A stretch of DNA of 64,000 nt from Candidatus Nitrosotenuis cloacae (GCF_000955905.1 NZ_CP011097.1:755957-819956), one strand, 5' to 3'; shown: positions 44,613 to 52,525, counted from the first letter of the stretch. Made by a program: numbers and translations. Notes: generated from the sequence alone by a model not told the origin.

Positions 44613-44694
44613 TCGGCAAGCTCGGGATGCCGACTGTTTGAAAAACAGTTTATCTGTGGCTCAGATATCGTGGGTTCAAATCCCACTCCTACCA
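44606..44694 (+). tRNA. tRNA-Phe (GAA) with a 20-base variable region
   Basis: An 89-base tRNA with a full cloverleaf. Acceptor GGTAGGA/TCCTACC, discriminator A (44694); D-arm GGCA/TGCC with a 9-base loop having A14, G15, GG and A21; anticodon stem ACTGT/ACAGT, loop TTGAAAA, anticodon GAA at 44640-44642; T-arm GTGGG-TTCAAAT-CCCAC. Bases 44650-44669 (TTATCTGTGGCTCAGATATC) make the variable region about 15 bases longer than a normal tRNA-Phe. Inside it ATCTG-TGGCT-CAGAT can pair. It is either an intron in the variable loop or a long variable arm. CCA is not encoded. Confidence 0.8.
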
Positions 44695-44744
44695 GCCTTA
44701 TCGCATTTCTGATATTAAAGTCTGATTATTTTAATTCTGAATTT

Positions 44745-45023
44745 TCAGGCTAGTCTTTTGATGATGTGATAACCAAACTCTGTCTTTACTGGCTCAGATA
44801 TCTGTCCTACCGATAATGCAAATGCAGCTGCCTCAAATGGCTTTACCATTCTACCTCTTCCAAAATATCCCAAATCTCCGCCTCGCTTGCCGCATCCAGT
44901 ATCTAGCGATAGTTCCTTTGCCATATCTGCAAATTTGTCTCCTTTTTTTAGTCTCTCCAGTATGGCGAGTGCCTGACTTTGCTTTTCAACCAAAATGTGG
45001 GCGCATTTTATTTTATCTGCCAT
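44745..45023 (-). CDS. parvulin-type peptidyl-prolyl isomerase
   Basis: A 92-residue single parvulin domain without signal peptide: [10 protein letters not shown] (first His), [21 protein letters not shown], and FGYHIIKR (last His). It catalyses cis/trans isomerization at prolyl bonds in the cytoplasm. Small stand-alone parvulins of this size are characteristic of thaumarchaea. Length and both conserved His residues are normal. It converges on the tRNA gene. Confidence 0.93.
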   Translation of the reverse strand: MADKIKCAHILVEKQSQALAILERLKKGDKFADMAKELSLDTGCGKRGGDLGYFGRGRMVKPFEAAAFALSVGQISEPVKTEFGYHIIKRLA

Positions 45024-45058
45024 GGTTTGTTGGTATGATCAGGGTTTGAAATATTTTG

Positions 45059-45448
45059 TCATAATCCCCAAGACGTCTTGGTCTTTGGTACTAGTTTTAG
45101 AAACGGTGCCTCTTTTTCCTTCCAGGGATCGCGTCTGACCCACTCGAATTTCTCAAAGAATTTGGCATAAATCTTTGCAAATTCTGGACCCTCTTCTATT
45201 ATTTTGATTTCACCTTGGGCCAGAACTGCCTTGTGTCCGCCGATTTTGTAAATATCAACAGATATTGCGGCCTTTGGATTGTCCTTGACGTTTTTGTAGG
45301 TTCTTGTTTTGTAATCCGTCGCAATATAGAATGAATCGTCCTCAAAAATAAAAGAGACCGGTTTTACGTGCGGCATATTTCCAACTGTGGCAAATCTTGC
45401 TTCCTCGATTGATTGCAAAAACGCTTTTTCCTTTGGGGAAAAATTCAA
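45059..45448 (-). CDS. PNPOx-like flavin/F420-binding protein
   Basis: A 129-residue split-barrel protein: LQSIEEARFATVGNMPHVKPVSFIFED then YIATDYKTRTYKNVKDNPKAAI and ending SWGL. This is the pyridoxamine 5'-phosphate oxidase-like group, which includes FMN- and F420-dependent enzymes; the substrate cannot be inferred. Its start overlaps the upstream gene stop by four bases (45445-45448), so the pair is co-transcribed. Confidence 0.85.
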   Translation of the reverse strand: MNFSPKEKAFLQSIEEARFATVGNMPHVKPVSFIFEDDSFYIATDYKTRTYKNVKDNPKAAISVDIYKIGGHKAVLAQGEIKIIEEGPEFAKIYAKFFEKFEWVRRDPWKEKEAPFLKLVPKTKTSWGL

Positions 45449-45729
45449 CCAAAAATCCTCTCGCGAATCTGCGGAATTTTGGAGTAGACCATATCGCGGA
45501 CCTTTACTTGATCTTCTTCCGTAGGCATTCCGTTTCGTATAGCGGCAATTGCTGTGCTTGCCATGCCTAGCGCCATGCCCATTATAACACCAAAGACAAA
45601 TTCCTTGACATCATTGACTTGCAGTTCTGCTTTGTTCTGTTCTACTTCTTGGATGTAAATTGGAATGGTAGATAGTGTACCATCTAGTGTCTGCATGATT
45701 AATTCTTCTAGCTGTTGCTCTTCACTCAT
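45445..45729 (-). CDS. small hypothetical protein with a hydrophobic Gly/Ala/Met segment
   Basis: A 94-residue protein. The middle (FVFGVIMGMALGMASTAIAAI, residues about 45-65) is hydrophobic with small-residue spacing and could insert in a membrane or pack as a helical hairpin; both ends are charged. I do not recognise the family. The four-base overlap with the PNPOx-like gene shows they are expressed together. Confidence 0.65.
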   Translation of the reverse strand: MSEEQQLEELIMQTLDGTLSTIPIYIQEVEQNKAELQVNDVKEFVFGVIMGMALGMASTAIAAIRNGMPTEEDQVKVRDMVYSKIPQIRERIFG

Positions 45730-45814
45730 GATCTTGTTGGGGTATAATGTGGTAATAAATTTGCAGAGAATTTCACAACAATCCTTTTAATGACGATCTC
45801 TTTGAATCAAAATA

Positions 45815-46216
45815 TTGCCTACGTATTTTACAATTCAAGAAGCTAATGCCGCACTACCCGCGGTAATTCACAAATACAAAGAGCTGCAAAAGCAAAAAGC
45901 CGAAGTCCAAAAACTAGAGGCGCAGCTAAACTCGCAGATGGGAATATCGTCTAGTCTTGGTGACTATGCCACAATAAAAAAACAACTAAACTCTGGTGTA
46001 ACAAAATTCTATGGACTAATAGAAGATCTGGAAAACACCGGTGTTGTTCTAAAGAGTCTAGAAGAAGGGCTTTTGGATTTCCCATCAAAAAGATTCGATG
46101 AGGATGTGTGGTTGTGCTGGAAGGAAGGGGAAACTGAGATAAAGTTCTGGCATGAAAAAGACGTCGGCTTTATGGGACGAAAACCATTGAGCGTTAGCGA
46201 CGAGTCACTTGTATGA
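45815..46216 (+). CDS. DUF2203 family protein
   Basis: A 133-residue protein from a TTG start with the DUF2203 pattern: FTIQEANAALPAV, a coiled coil at residues about 20-50, then DYATIKKQL and LEEGLLDFPSKR and the WLCWKEGE/IKFWHEKDVGF segment. Function is unknown. TTTTTAATG lies about 26 bases upstream. Its stop overlaps the ATG of the UbiA gene (ATGA), suggesting shared expression. Confidence 0.88.
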   Translation: MPTYFTIQEANAALPAVIHKYKELQKQKAEVQKLEAQLNSQMGISSSLGDYATIKKQLNSGVTKFYGLIEDLENTGVVLKSLEEGLLDFPSKRFDEDVWLCWKEGETEIKFWHEKDVGFMGRKPLSVSDESLV

Positions 46217-47115
46217 GCATATCTGTTTGGTTTCGAGTAATTAGGATAAAATTTCTCTTAGCATCTGTGATTGCAGTATCACTGGGCCTTGCCATATCGT
46301 ACTGGCAGACAAAGACGCTGGATATCATATCTGGTGTGATAACGATGGGTGGAGTAATTGCATTACACGCAAGCGTTGATCTCCTAAATGACTATTGGGA
46401 CTACAAGCGGGGAATTGACACCATAACAAAGAGAACCAAGTTCAGTGGTGGCACTGGAGTTTTGCCTGAGGGCTTGCTCAAGCCCTCCACAGTGTATCGT
46501 GCAGGCATGATCTGTCTGGCTTCGGGCTCACTTGCAGGTGCGTATTTCATCGTTCTTCATGGCTGGATTATTGCAGTGATTCTGGGATTTGCAATATTGT
46601 CCATCTATTTCTATTCTACAAAAATAGTTGATTCCGGATTGGGTGAGATATTTGTTGGAATCAAGGGTACAATGATAGTTCTAGGCACAATGTATATCCA
46701 AACCCAGGCAATCATGCCAACAAACATTGTCGCTGGAGTTATTGCAGGAACATTATCGTCATTTGTTTTGTTTATCACGTCTTTCCCTGATCATGATGCA
46801 GACAAGCAAAAGGGAAGAAAAACACTAGTCATCGCTCTGGGAAAATCAAAGGCATCTTCCCTGTATTGGGTATTTCCAGCTGTTGTGTATGGTTTGGTTA
46901 TGTTTGGCGTAATAACTGAGATGTTTCCAAGTTACTCACTGATTGTGTTTACTGGAATATTCATGATATCCAAATCTGCATCAAAAATAAAAAAATCACT
47001 TGATAACATGGATGAGTTTGTCCATATCATGAAATCAACTGTTTTGTTTTCTAGGATTACGGGCGCGCTGTTTGTTGTATCGTTTGTGATTGCCATACTG
47101 GCAAATAACAGTTAA
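46213..47115 (+). CDS. UbiA-family prenyltransferase (MenA-like)
   Basis: A 300-residue polytopic membrane enzyme with two Mg-binding Asp motifs: NDYWDYKRGID near residue 60 and DHDADKQKGRKTL near 196. About eight hydrophobic helices follow. It transfers a prenyl chain to an aromatic acceptor; NDYWDYKRGID and SGGTGVLPEG resemble MenA, so menaquinone or a thaumarchaeal quinone is plausible, but a lipid role (digeranylgeranylglyceryl phosphate synthase) is not excluded. The start overlaps the DUF2203 gene. Confidence 0.88.
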   Translation: MSISVWFRVIRIKFLLASVIAVSLGLAISYWQTKTLDIISGVITMGGVIALHASVDLLNDYWDYKRGIDTITKRTKFSGGTGVLPEGLLKPSTVYRAGMICLASGSLAGAYFIVLHGWIIAVILGFAILSIYFYSTKIVDSGLGEIFVGIKGTMIVLGTMYIQTQAIMPTNIVAGVIAGTLSSFVLFITSFPDHDADKQKGRKTLVIALGKSKASSLYWVFPAVVYGLVMFGVITEMFPSYSLIVFTGIFMISKSASKIKKSLDNMDEFVHIMKSTVLFSRITGALFVVSFVIAILANNS

Positions 47116-47127
47116 ATCAAACACAAA

Positions 47128-48243
47128 ATGCGTACTGGTATGATTTCTGGCTTTGCGACAACGGATGGAACAAAAAAATTCACGCAAAGGCCAGGACTGG
47201 TAGCAGAAAATTACAAAACCATTCACGGCCTGAGCCTATCAAATGTTGGAATTGGAACATATCTTGGCAATGCGGATTCGCAGACTGATGTGGCAGTAAT
47301 TGATGCAATCAAAAAATCCGTCATATCTGGAATTAATGTGATTGACACTGCCATTAACTATAGGGCACAAAAAGCAGAACGTGCAGTGGGAAAAGCGATA
47401 TCGGAGCTAATATCTGAGGGTAAAATAGAGCGCAATCAAATCTTTGTGAGCACAAAAAATGGCTATGTCACAAACGATGCCGATGTAAAAGAAGAGTTTT
47501 GGTCTTATGTGCAAAAAGAATATGCTGCTAAAGGTGTGATTGGCGCAAACGACATCTCATCTGGCTATCACTGCATGACAATTCCATATTTGGCTGATCA
47601 GCTAAACCGTAGCCTGAATAATTTGGGCCTTGACTGCATTGATCTAATGTATTTGCATAATGCCGTGGAGGGACAGCCAGACATTTCACGCGAACAATTT
47701 CTGCAAAATCTGGAAAAAGTGTTTTCATTTTATGAGCAAAAGCGAAAGGAAGGCAAAATTCGATTTTATGGAATGGCCACATGGGAGTGCTTTAGGGTAC
47801 CAAAGGAAAACTCACACTATCTATCACTAGAAGATACGATTCAGATGGCAATCAGAGTTGGGGGAGAGAATCATGGATTCAGATTCATCCAGCTACCATA
47901 CAACATGTATTATGATCAAGCATTCATGCTAAAATCCCAAGTCGTTGGTGGCAAAGAAATGTCAATACTTGATGCTACCTTAACTTTGGGAATTGGCGTG
48001 TTTACCAGTGTTCCATTAATGCAGGGAAGACTAATTGAGCCCGGAGTAAAACTGCCTGATTTTGGTGGATTGTCTGCGCCATCGCTAAAATGCCTCCAGT
48101 TCATTCGCTCAACTCCTGGTGTTTTGGCACCACTGGTTGGACAAAAAACACAGAGCCATGTTGATCAAAACCTGCAGATAATGAAGACTCCACCAATGCA
48201 GAATGCGGAATTTACGGAATTGGTAAAAAAACTAGTCTCTTAA
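47128..48243 (+). CDS. aldo/keto reductase family protein
   Basis: A 371-residue (beta/alpha)8 oxidoreductase. INVIDTAINYRAQKAERAVGKA carries the Asp-Tyr pair, STKNGY supplies the Lys, and LDCIDLMYLHN the His region. The protein is longer than usual aldo/keto reductases (about 320), with an insertion near residues 115-150. It should reduce carbonyls with NADPH; substrate unknown. It lies 12 bases after ubiA on the same strand, so both may act on a quinone or lipid, though that is an inference. Confidence 0.85.
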   Translation: MRTGMISGFATTDGTKKFTQRPGLVAENYKTIHGLSLSNVGIGTYLGNADSQTDVAVIDAIKKSVISGINVIDTAINYRAQKAERAVGKAISELISEGKIERNQIFVSTKNGYVTNDADVKEEFWSYVQKEYAAKGVIGANDISSGYHCMTIPYLADQLNRSLNNLGLDCIDLMYLHNAVEGQPDISREQFLQNLEKVFSFYEQKRKEGKIRFYGMATWECFRVPKENSHYLSLEDTIQMAIRVGGENHGFRFIQLPYNMYYDQAFMLKSQVVGGKEMSILDATLTLGIGVFTSVPLMQGRLIEPGVKLPDFGGLSAPSLKCLQFIRSTPGVLAPLVGQKTQSHVDQNLQIMKTPPMQNAEFTELVKKLVS

Positions 48244-48926
48244 TCTTGTTTCTTTACCTTTCCACCAAAATCAACTACCGAGCCTGAAATGTTTGGGATG
48301 GTTCTCTGCATGTCAAGTAACATACCCTCACTTTCCTCTACCTGTAGCCTGATGAACTCACCAGTAGTTGGCCTGTCCTTGTCTGCATAAATCACAACAA
48401 GATTTGCTATTTCGTCATTGCCAAGCAGAATATCATTATCTTGGTTTATTACAAAATACAAAAATGCCGTGGTGGTATCTGGTTTTTCGGAATCAACATT
48501 TGGATTTGTCTTTATCAAGCCCTTTTCCTTTGCTGCCTCTAGGGCTGACTTGAGTGATGCAAATTTGCCTTCAAGCGTACCTGCATAGATGTTATCATAA
48601 CTGATCTCATAGCTGCCGGCCTTTACTATTTTGTATGTCACCTTGATGTTCTGAGGCCTTAGGTCTATCAGCCCTGTTGTAGTAGCTGTCAGTGGTGTTG
48701 ATGTTAGTTTTATGGTTGCATCCTGAATGTCTGCAGCTCCGGTAATCTTGCCAATCACTTGAAGATTATTTGCGGAATCTTGCACTGCTTCCTCAACTAC
48801 TGCTTTCATTACCTCACTGGATGAAAATCCAGAACTCATAACCGACCATGTAATTGACATTGCAACTACGGCAAATGTCACCAGTGCAGCATTGTACCAA
48901 AACGTCAGGCCTCTATGATTCATCAT
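48240..48926 (-). CDS. orphan archaellin-like protein
   Basis: A 228-residue protein with a short N-terminal leader (MMNHRG) followed by a hydrophobic helix (LTFWYNAALVTFAVVAMSITW) and a beta-rich domain. The C-terminal part FVINQDNDILLGNDEIANLVVIY ... GEFIRLQVEESEGMLLDMQRTIP resembles archaellin FlaB family ends. The leader has only one basic residue near the cleavage point, so it may be a diverged archaellin. No archaellum operon is nearby. It overlaps the aldo/keto reductase stop by four bases in convergent orientation. Confidence 0.72.
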   Translation of the reverse strand: MMNHRGLTFWYNAALVTFAVVAMSITWSVMSSGFSSSEVMKAVVEEAVQDSANNLQVIGKITGAADIQDATIKLTSTPLTATTTGLIDLRPQNIKVTYKIVKAGSYEISYDNIYAGTLEGKFASLKSALEAAKEKGLIKTNPNVDSEKPDTTTAFLYFVINQDNDILLGNDEIANLVVIYADKDRPTTGEFIRLQVEESEGMLLDMQRTIPNISGSVVDFGGKVKKQD

Positions 48927-48991
48927 ATTTTTGATGCAAGATTATGGTATCTTCTTGCGTGTGTTTGGAATAAACGGATAATTTGACTTGA

Positions 48992-49002
48992 TTTTATATA
49001 AG
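48992..49002 (+). promoter_or_regulatory. TATA-like box for the DUS gene
   Basis: TTTTATATAAG is centred 26 bases before the ATG at 49023, one of the clearest boxes in the window. Confidence 0.6.
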
Positions 49003-49022
49003 ATCCAAAATTCCCAAGTGTA

Positions 49023-49976
49023 ATGACCGAGCTACCGAGGTTTTCCAGTCGTGCGTTTTTAGCACCAATGGCCGGCGTGAGTGATCCCGCACTCCGATTA
49101 CTATGCAAAGAGATGGGCGCAGGATTGGTAGTGACAGAGCTTACCAGTATTCACGCAATAATTGCAAAGGAAAAACAACTCCAGGCCCAAAACCAAACAA
49201 TTAGCGAATTTATCGAATATTCGGAAAAAGAACGACCATTATCGGTACAGTTGTTTGGCTCAGACTTGGAAGCGTTACAAAAAGCAACAAAAATAGTTGA
49301 GCCATATTTTGATGTCATAGACTATAACATGGGATGTCCAGCACCTCACATTACCCAACAAATGGCAGGCGGTGCATTACTACAAAATCTCTCCCTGACT
49401 GAAAAAATCCTACAAACCTTGGTCTCATCCACTGACAAGCCAGTCACACTAAAGATGCGAGCAGGCGTAGGCGATGATCTGGTTTTCTCAGATATTGCCA
49501 AAGTTGCGGAAAGGGCTGGAATTGCAATGATCACACTGCATGCAAGAACCGTAAAGCAAGGATATTCCGGTCAATCGGATTGGTCACTAATCAAGCAGCT
49601 AAAACAAACAGTTGATGTGCCAATAGTTGGCAATGGTGATATCACAACGCCAGAGCTGGCAAAGAAAATGATTGAAGATACTAACTGTGATTACATAATG
49701 ATAGGCAGGGGGGCAATGGGCAATCCGTTTTTGTTTGAGCAAATAAATGACTATCTAAAATCTGGAACATACAAAAAATATTCACAAAAACACAAATCCG
49801 ATATATTTTGCAAATATCTGGATTATGCAATGAATTATAACATAAAATTTGCAAACATAAAACAGCAGGCAATGCGATTCACAAAGGGCTTGATGAATGG
49901 TGCATCATTCAGATCAAAGATAATGATTGCAAAAACAATTGATGAGCTCAAATGTATAATGAGTCAGATATCATAA
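49023..49976 (+). CDS. tRNA-dihydrouridine synthase
   Basis: A 317-residue FMN enzyme that reduces uridine to dihydrouridine in the tRNA D-loop. It has LAPMAGVSDPALRLL, the NMGCPAPHI catalytic-Cys loop (family Cys within MGCP), KMRAG, TLHARTVKQGYSG and the GRGAMGNPF phosphate loop. Length and order are normal for the COG0042 family. It has a strong TATA-like box and an isolated transcript. Confidence 0.94.
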   Translation: MTELPRFSSRAFLAPMAGVSDPALRLLCKEMGAGLVVTELTSIHAIIAKEKQLQAQNQTISEFIEYSEKERPLSVQLFGSDLEALQKATKIVEPYFDVIDYNMGCPAPHITQQMAGGALLQNLSLTEKILQTLVSSTDKPVTLKMRAGVGDDLVFSDIAKVAERAGIAMITLHARTVKQGYSGQSDWSLIKQLKQTVDVPIVGNGDITTPELAKKMIEDTNCDYIMIGRGAMGNPFLFEQINDYLKSGTYKKYSQKHKSDIFCKYLDYAMNYNIKFANIKQQAMRFTKGLMNGASFRSKIMIAKTIDELKCIMSQIS

Positions 49977-49984
49977 CGCGTCAT

Positions 49985-49994
49985 CTATAAATAG
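49985..49994 (+). promoter_or_regulatory. TATA-like box for the YHS mini-protein
   Basis: CTATAAATAG is centred 26 bases before the GTG at 50015. Confidence 0.6.
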
Positions 49995-50014
49995 AAAACA
50001 TACTGCGCTTAGTT

Positions 50015-50161
50015 GTGCCAGTAGATCCCGTCTGCGGAATTGAAATGGATGAGAGTCTTGCAGTATCATATGACTATGAAGACAAGAAATACTTTTTTTG
50101 TTGCAACGGCTGCCGGAGAATTTTCAAGAAAAAACCAAAGAAATGGGCAAAAAAGGCCTAG
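50015..50161 (+). CDS. 48-residue YHS-domain metal-binding mini-protein
   Basis: From a GTG start the frame encodes 48 residues: DPVCGIEMDES ... KKYFFCCNGCRRIFKKK-x-KKW. This is the YHS (TRASH-like) signature, with Cys in DPVCG and FCCNGC as ligands. Such domains bind copper or similar metals in copper-handling proteins and sensors. The basic C-terminus could bind nucleic acid. It is too short for most gene callers but has a well-placed TATA-like box. Its stop overlaps the convergent asparagine-synthase-like gene. Confidence 0.78.
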   Translation: MPVDPVCGIEMDESLAVSYDYEDKKYFFCCNGCRRIFKKKPKKWAKKA

Positions 50162-51102
50162 ATAGGAAACCTGCCACACATTCTACAAAATCTGGAGTCT
50201 TTCTCTATCGTATAATGACAGTCAGGACATGAATGGTCTGATCTTGCTGTGATTAGCTTGTGGTGTTTTTTGTAGGTCTCATAATAGTAAAGTGATTCTT
50301 TGCTGCGAATTGTGACATTGTCTGCTTGCTTGATTTGCTTGATTTTCTCCAAAAACATCTCATCTGGAATCATTCTATCAAAAAACTCTGTCAATCCCTG
50401 TGTTCCAGCGCCTTCCTGCATTGGGGATTTTTGGCGCCACACTATCTGGGGTGGTAGCAAACCATCAAAGGCCTGCCTTAGGACGAATTTGCCAAACTTT
50501 TTGTCATTATGAATGCCGATCATCTCTGACGCTGGGGTGTTTTTCGCAAACTCCTTTACCGAATTGCTGCAAAAGGGTGATTCTACTTTGACTCCAAGTG
50601 CCTCCCCTAGTTTGTGTGATGGAAAGTGCATTATTCTGGCAATTCGCTTTAGGTCAGATTCTAAATCCGGAATGGTCTTGTTTAATAGAAAATTATATCC
50701 CGCAAATAGCTCATCAGCACCATCACCTGTAATGATTCCGCCAAACCCTTGGGCTTTTACATCTGATATTGCCAGAAATGGAACGACATTGTTTCGAATT
50801 TCTATGTCATTAAAGTTTTTTAAAATTCTGATCGTCTGCTCTATTCCGTCTATGATTTGAGAAATATCACACATCTGGATTGCCAATTCCAAATCAAAGT
50901 GCTGAGCAGCAAGCTGGCAATATGTAAGATCGTTTGCGGTGTGATCCTGAGATATTATGGCAAGGCATTTTGGCTTTTTTTCCTTGAGCAGATATGCCAG
51001 TATGGTGCTATCTAATCCACCAGATAATGCCAAGTGTTGCGATGTACAATCACATATTGCCTCTTGCAGTATGGTGCGAATCTTGCTGATCTCTTGCACC
51101 AT
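50158..51102 (-). CDS. asparagine-synthase-like ATP-pyrophosphatase with C-terminal zinc knuckle
   Basis: About 314 residues. The synthetase-type site SGGLDS lies near residue 28 and TGDGADELFAGYNFL near 140, and VESPFCSNSV is a substrate-loop-like segment, so the fold is that of the AsnB C-terminal half. The glutaminase domain is absent, so any amidation would use ammonia. The C-terminus carries CPDC and CRMC, a zinc knuckle absent in AsnB. The substrate may therefore not be aspartate. An ATG at 51123 is in frame; 51102 (MVQEISKI) is preferred. Confidence 0.82.
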   Translation of the reverse strand: MVQEISKIRTILQEAICDCTSQHLALSGGLDSTILAYLLKEKKPKCLAIISQDHTANDLTYCQLAAQHFDLELAIQMCDISQIIDGIEQTIRILKNFNDIEIRNNVVPFLAISDVKAQGFGGIITGDGADELFAGYNFLLNKTIPDLESDLKRIARIMHFPSHKLGEALGVKVESPFCSNSVKEFAKNTPASEMIGIHNDKKFGKFVLRQAFDGLLPPQIVWRQKSPMQEGAGTQGLTEFFDRMIPDEMFLEKIKQIKQADNVTIRSKESLYYYETYKKHHKLITARSDHSCPDCHYTIEKDSRFCRMCGRFPI

Positions 51103-51210
51103 ATTTCTATAATAAAAAATCAATTAAGCTTTTGTAAAAAAACAAATTAGCTCCAGCTAGTTTTAGCTGAATTTGCTTTGATCAAATCTTTTGCAAAATT
51201 CATTGTTAAC

Positions 51211-51220
51211 TTTAAATAGA
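51211..51220 (+). promoter_or_regulatory. TATA-like box for the HTH regulator
   Basis: TTTAAATAGA is centred 27 bases before the ATG at 51242. Confidence 0.55.
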
Positions 51221-51241
51221 TTACACGAGGACTTTTGCATA

Positions 51242-51658
51242 ATGTTACTGCCTGCAGAAATTGAATCAAAGACACTCATTCCTGCACTACGCGCAATTTT
51301 GGCAAAAAAGCTGGCAGAAGAGCACAATGTACGTGAAGACGAAATATCAAAGATGCTCGGAGTAACACAAGCGGCCATTAGCAACTACATCCGTGGAACT
51401 CGTGGTGATCCAAAATTAATTGAAAAGCTTGTTGCAGACAAACAGGTCTCTGAGATGATTGGCGAGCTTAGTGACAGATTATCATCAGACATGGCATACA
51501 CACCATCAAGCCTTGCAAAATTCATCAGCTTGTGCAATTACATAAAATCAAGTCTTTTGATCTGCGAGATTCATCATAAACTAGAAACAAACATTGATGA
51601 GGCAATCTGCAAGGAATGCGAAAACATGCTTCTAAAGGGACCAGGTTCTGTGTACTAG
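51242..51658 (+). CDS. archaeal HTH regulator (COG2522-like)
   Basis: About 138 residues. The N-terminus MLLPAEIESKTLIPALRAIL and a helix-turn-helix (VREDEISKMLGVTQAAISNYI, residues about 34-54) match the archaeal XRE-related group COG2522. The C-terminal part has a Cys/His cluster (LCNY, ICEIHHKLE, ICKECE) that could bind zinc. It likely controls a small regulon; target unknown. In-frame ATG at 51191 is upstream of the TATA-like box and is rejected. It converges on the Alba gene with a 4-base overlap. Confidence 0.82.
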   Translation: MLLPAEIESKTLIPALRAILAKKLAEEHNVREDEISKMLGVTQAAISNYIRGTRGDPKLIEKLVADKQVSEMIGELSDRLSSDMAYTPSSLAKFISLCNYIKSSLLICEIHHKLETNIDEAICKECENMLLKGPGSVY

Positions 51659-51951
51659 TTTTTTGAAATAGAAATCTCTATTGTGGAAATCATTCTTTTA
51701 CCAAACTCATTTTCCGAGTCCAGCTTTATGTAGTCGGTTTTGCAAGAGTTGTGTAACATTTTTTCAACTATAATGTTTGCAATGGCAACTGCTGCTGGAA
51801 TGTTTAGGCCCTTTGCCAACAAAATTGTTTTTCCATGTTTGTTTAGTATGGTAAATACATCCAGTGCCGCTGGCATTATTGGATCATTTCGAACAAAGTA
51901 CGTATATGGTGGATGTTGAGCGATCTGTTTTGTTTCTTCCATACTAATCAT
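51655..51951 (-). CDS. Alba-family nucleic-acid-binding protein
   Basis: A 98-residue protein; starting at the second ATG (51942) it has 95. VRNDPIMPAALDVFTILNKHG and LLAKGLNIPAAVAIANIIVEKML match the Alba fold, including the AKG loop Lys that contacts nucleic acid. The sequence diverges from canonical Alba (xKAxGxAIsxAVD), so it may be an RNA-binding paralogue rather than chromatin. AATAAAATT lies about 27 bases upstream. Confidence 0.75.
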   Translation of the reverse strand: MISMEETKQIAQHPPYTYFVRNDPIMPAALDVFTILNKHGKTILLAKGLNIPAAVAIANIIVEKMLHNSCKTDYIKLDSENEFGKRMISTIEISISKN

Positions 51952-52002
51952 TCAGTGTTTTGCAAAATTTTATTCTATTAAGTTTTGTCGACGATTCATC
52001 CA

Positions 52003-52503
52003 CTAGTTAAAATAATCAATTGGAACATTTTGGTAATCACCGTTTGGCAGTCTTCGCTTGATTACGATTGGTATTGCAAATTCTTCCAGCTCTTTTAGTG
52101 CTATGTCAAGTGATGTTCTTGCGTCTGATGGAATTGCGATAAATGGTGGTGCTCCCTGTGATAGTTGTAGTGCGCGTGCACCCAAGATTCTTGCCTTCTC
52201 GAATCTGGTCAAATTTGGTGGTCCTATTGCAATTTTGCCTTTACCTGCAAGTGGAATCTCTATGATTACGTGAACTGGGTCCATGTCGATGACTTCGCGA
52301 GTTTCCATCTGTTTGATTTTTTTGTCTAGCTCTGCTCGCTCGTCATCCGTTAATTCTTTTGATTCAAAAATTTTCTTGTATGCATTGATGGCATCCTCCA
52401 TTGTAGTGTCTTCTGCCATTTCTTCGCCAACTGGTCTGGCAAATTCTGGCTCCTCCTCAATTTCCTCTGGAGCTTCAACTTCTACTTCTTCAGGATCCGA
52501 CAA
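52003..52503 (-). CDS. rpoK: RNA polymerase subunit RpoK (Rpb6) with acidic N-terminal extension
   Basis: A 166-residue protein. Residues 97-166 are the RpoK/omega core: NLTRFEKARILGARALQLSQ and SLDIALKELEEFAIPIVIKR, which clamp the polymerase. The remaining ~95 residues are an unusual N-terminal extension, strongly acidic over residues 3-35 and partly helical, compared with about 60-90 total residues in most archaeal RpoK. Eukaryotic Rpb6 also has an acidic N-terminal tail. The start is TTG at 52503, 27 bases from the symmetric TATA-like box at 52526-52534. Confidence 0.93.
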   Translation of the reverse strand: MSDPEEVEVEAPEEIEEEPEFARPVGEEMAEDTTMEDAINAYKKIFESKELTDDERAELDKKIKQMETREVIDMDPVHVIIEIPLAGKGKIAIGPPNLTRFEKARILGARALQLSQGAPPFIAIPSDARTSLDIALKELEEFAIPIVIKRRLPNGDYQNVPIDYFN

Positions 52504-52525
52504 GTGAAAAAACTCTCTAATGCGG

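Noticed and set aside
44588-44694. Permuted tRNA gene, since the tRNA 3' end sequence also lies upstream of the 5' end
   Set aside because: A complete linear cloverleaf with its own 3' acceptor strand follows, so permutation is unnecessary; only the leader hairpin is kept as a finding.
44606-44694. Class II tRNA-Leu or tRNA-Ser because of the long variable arm
   Set aside because: The only stem-closed 7-base anticodon loop gives GAA; reading TGA would break the anticodon stem, and no Leu anticodon is present.
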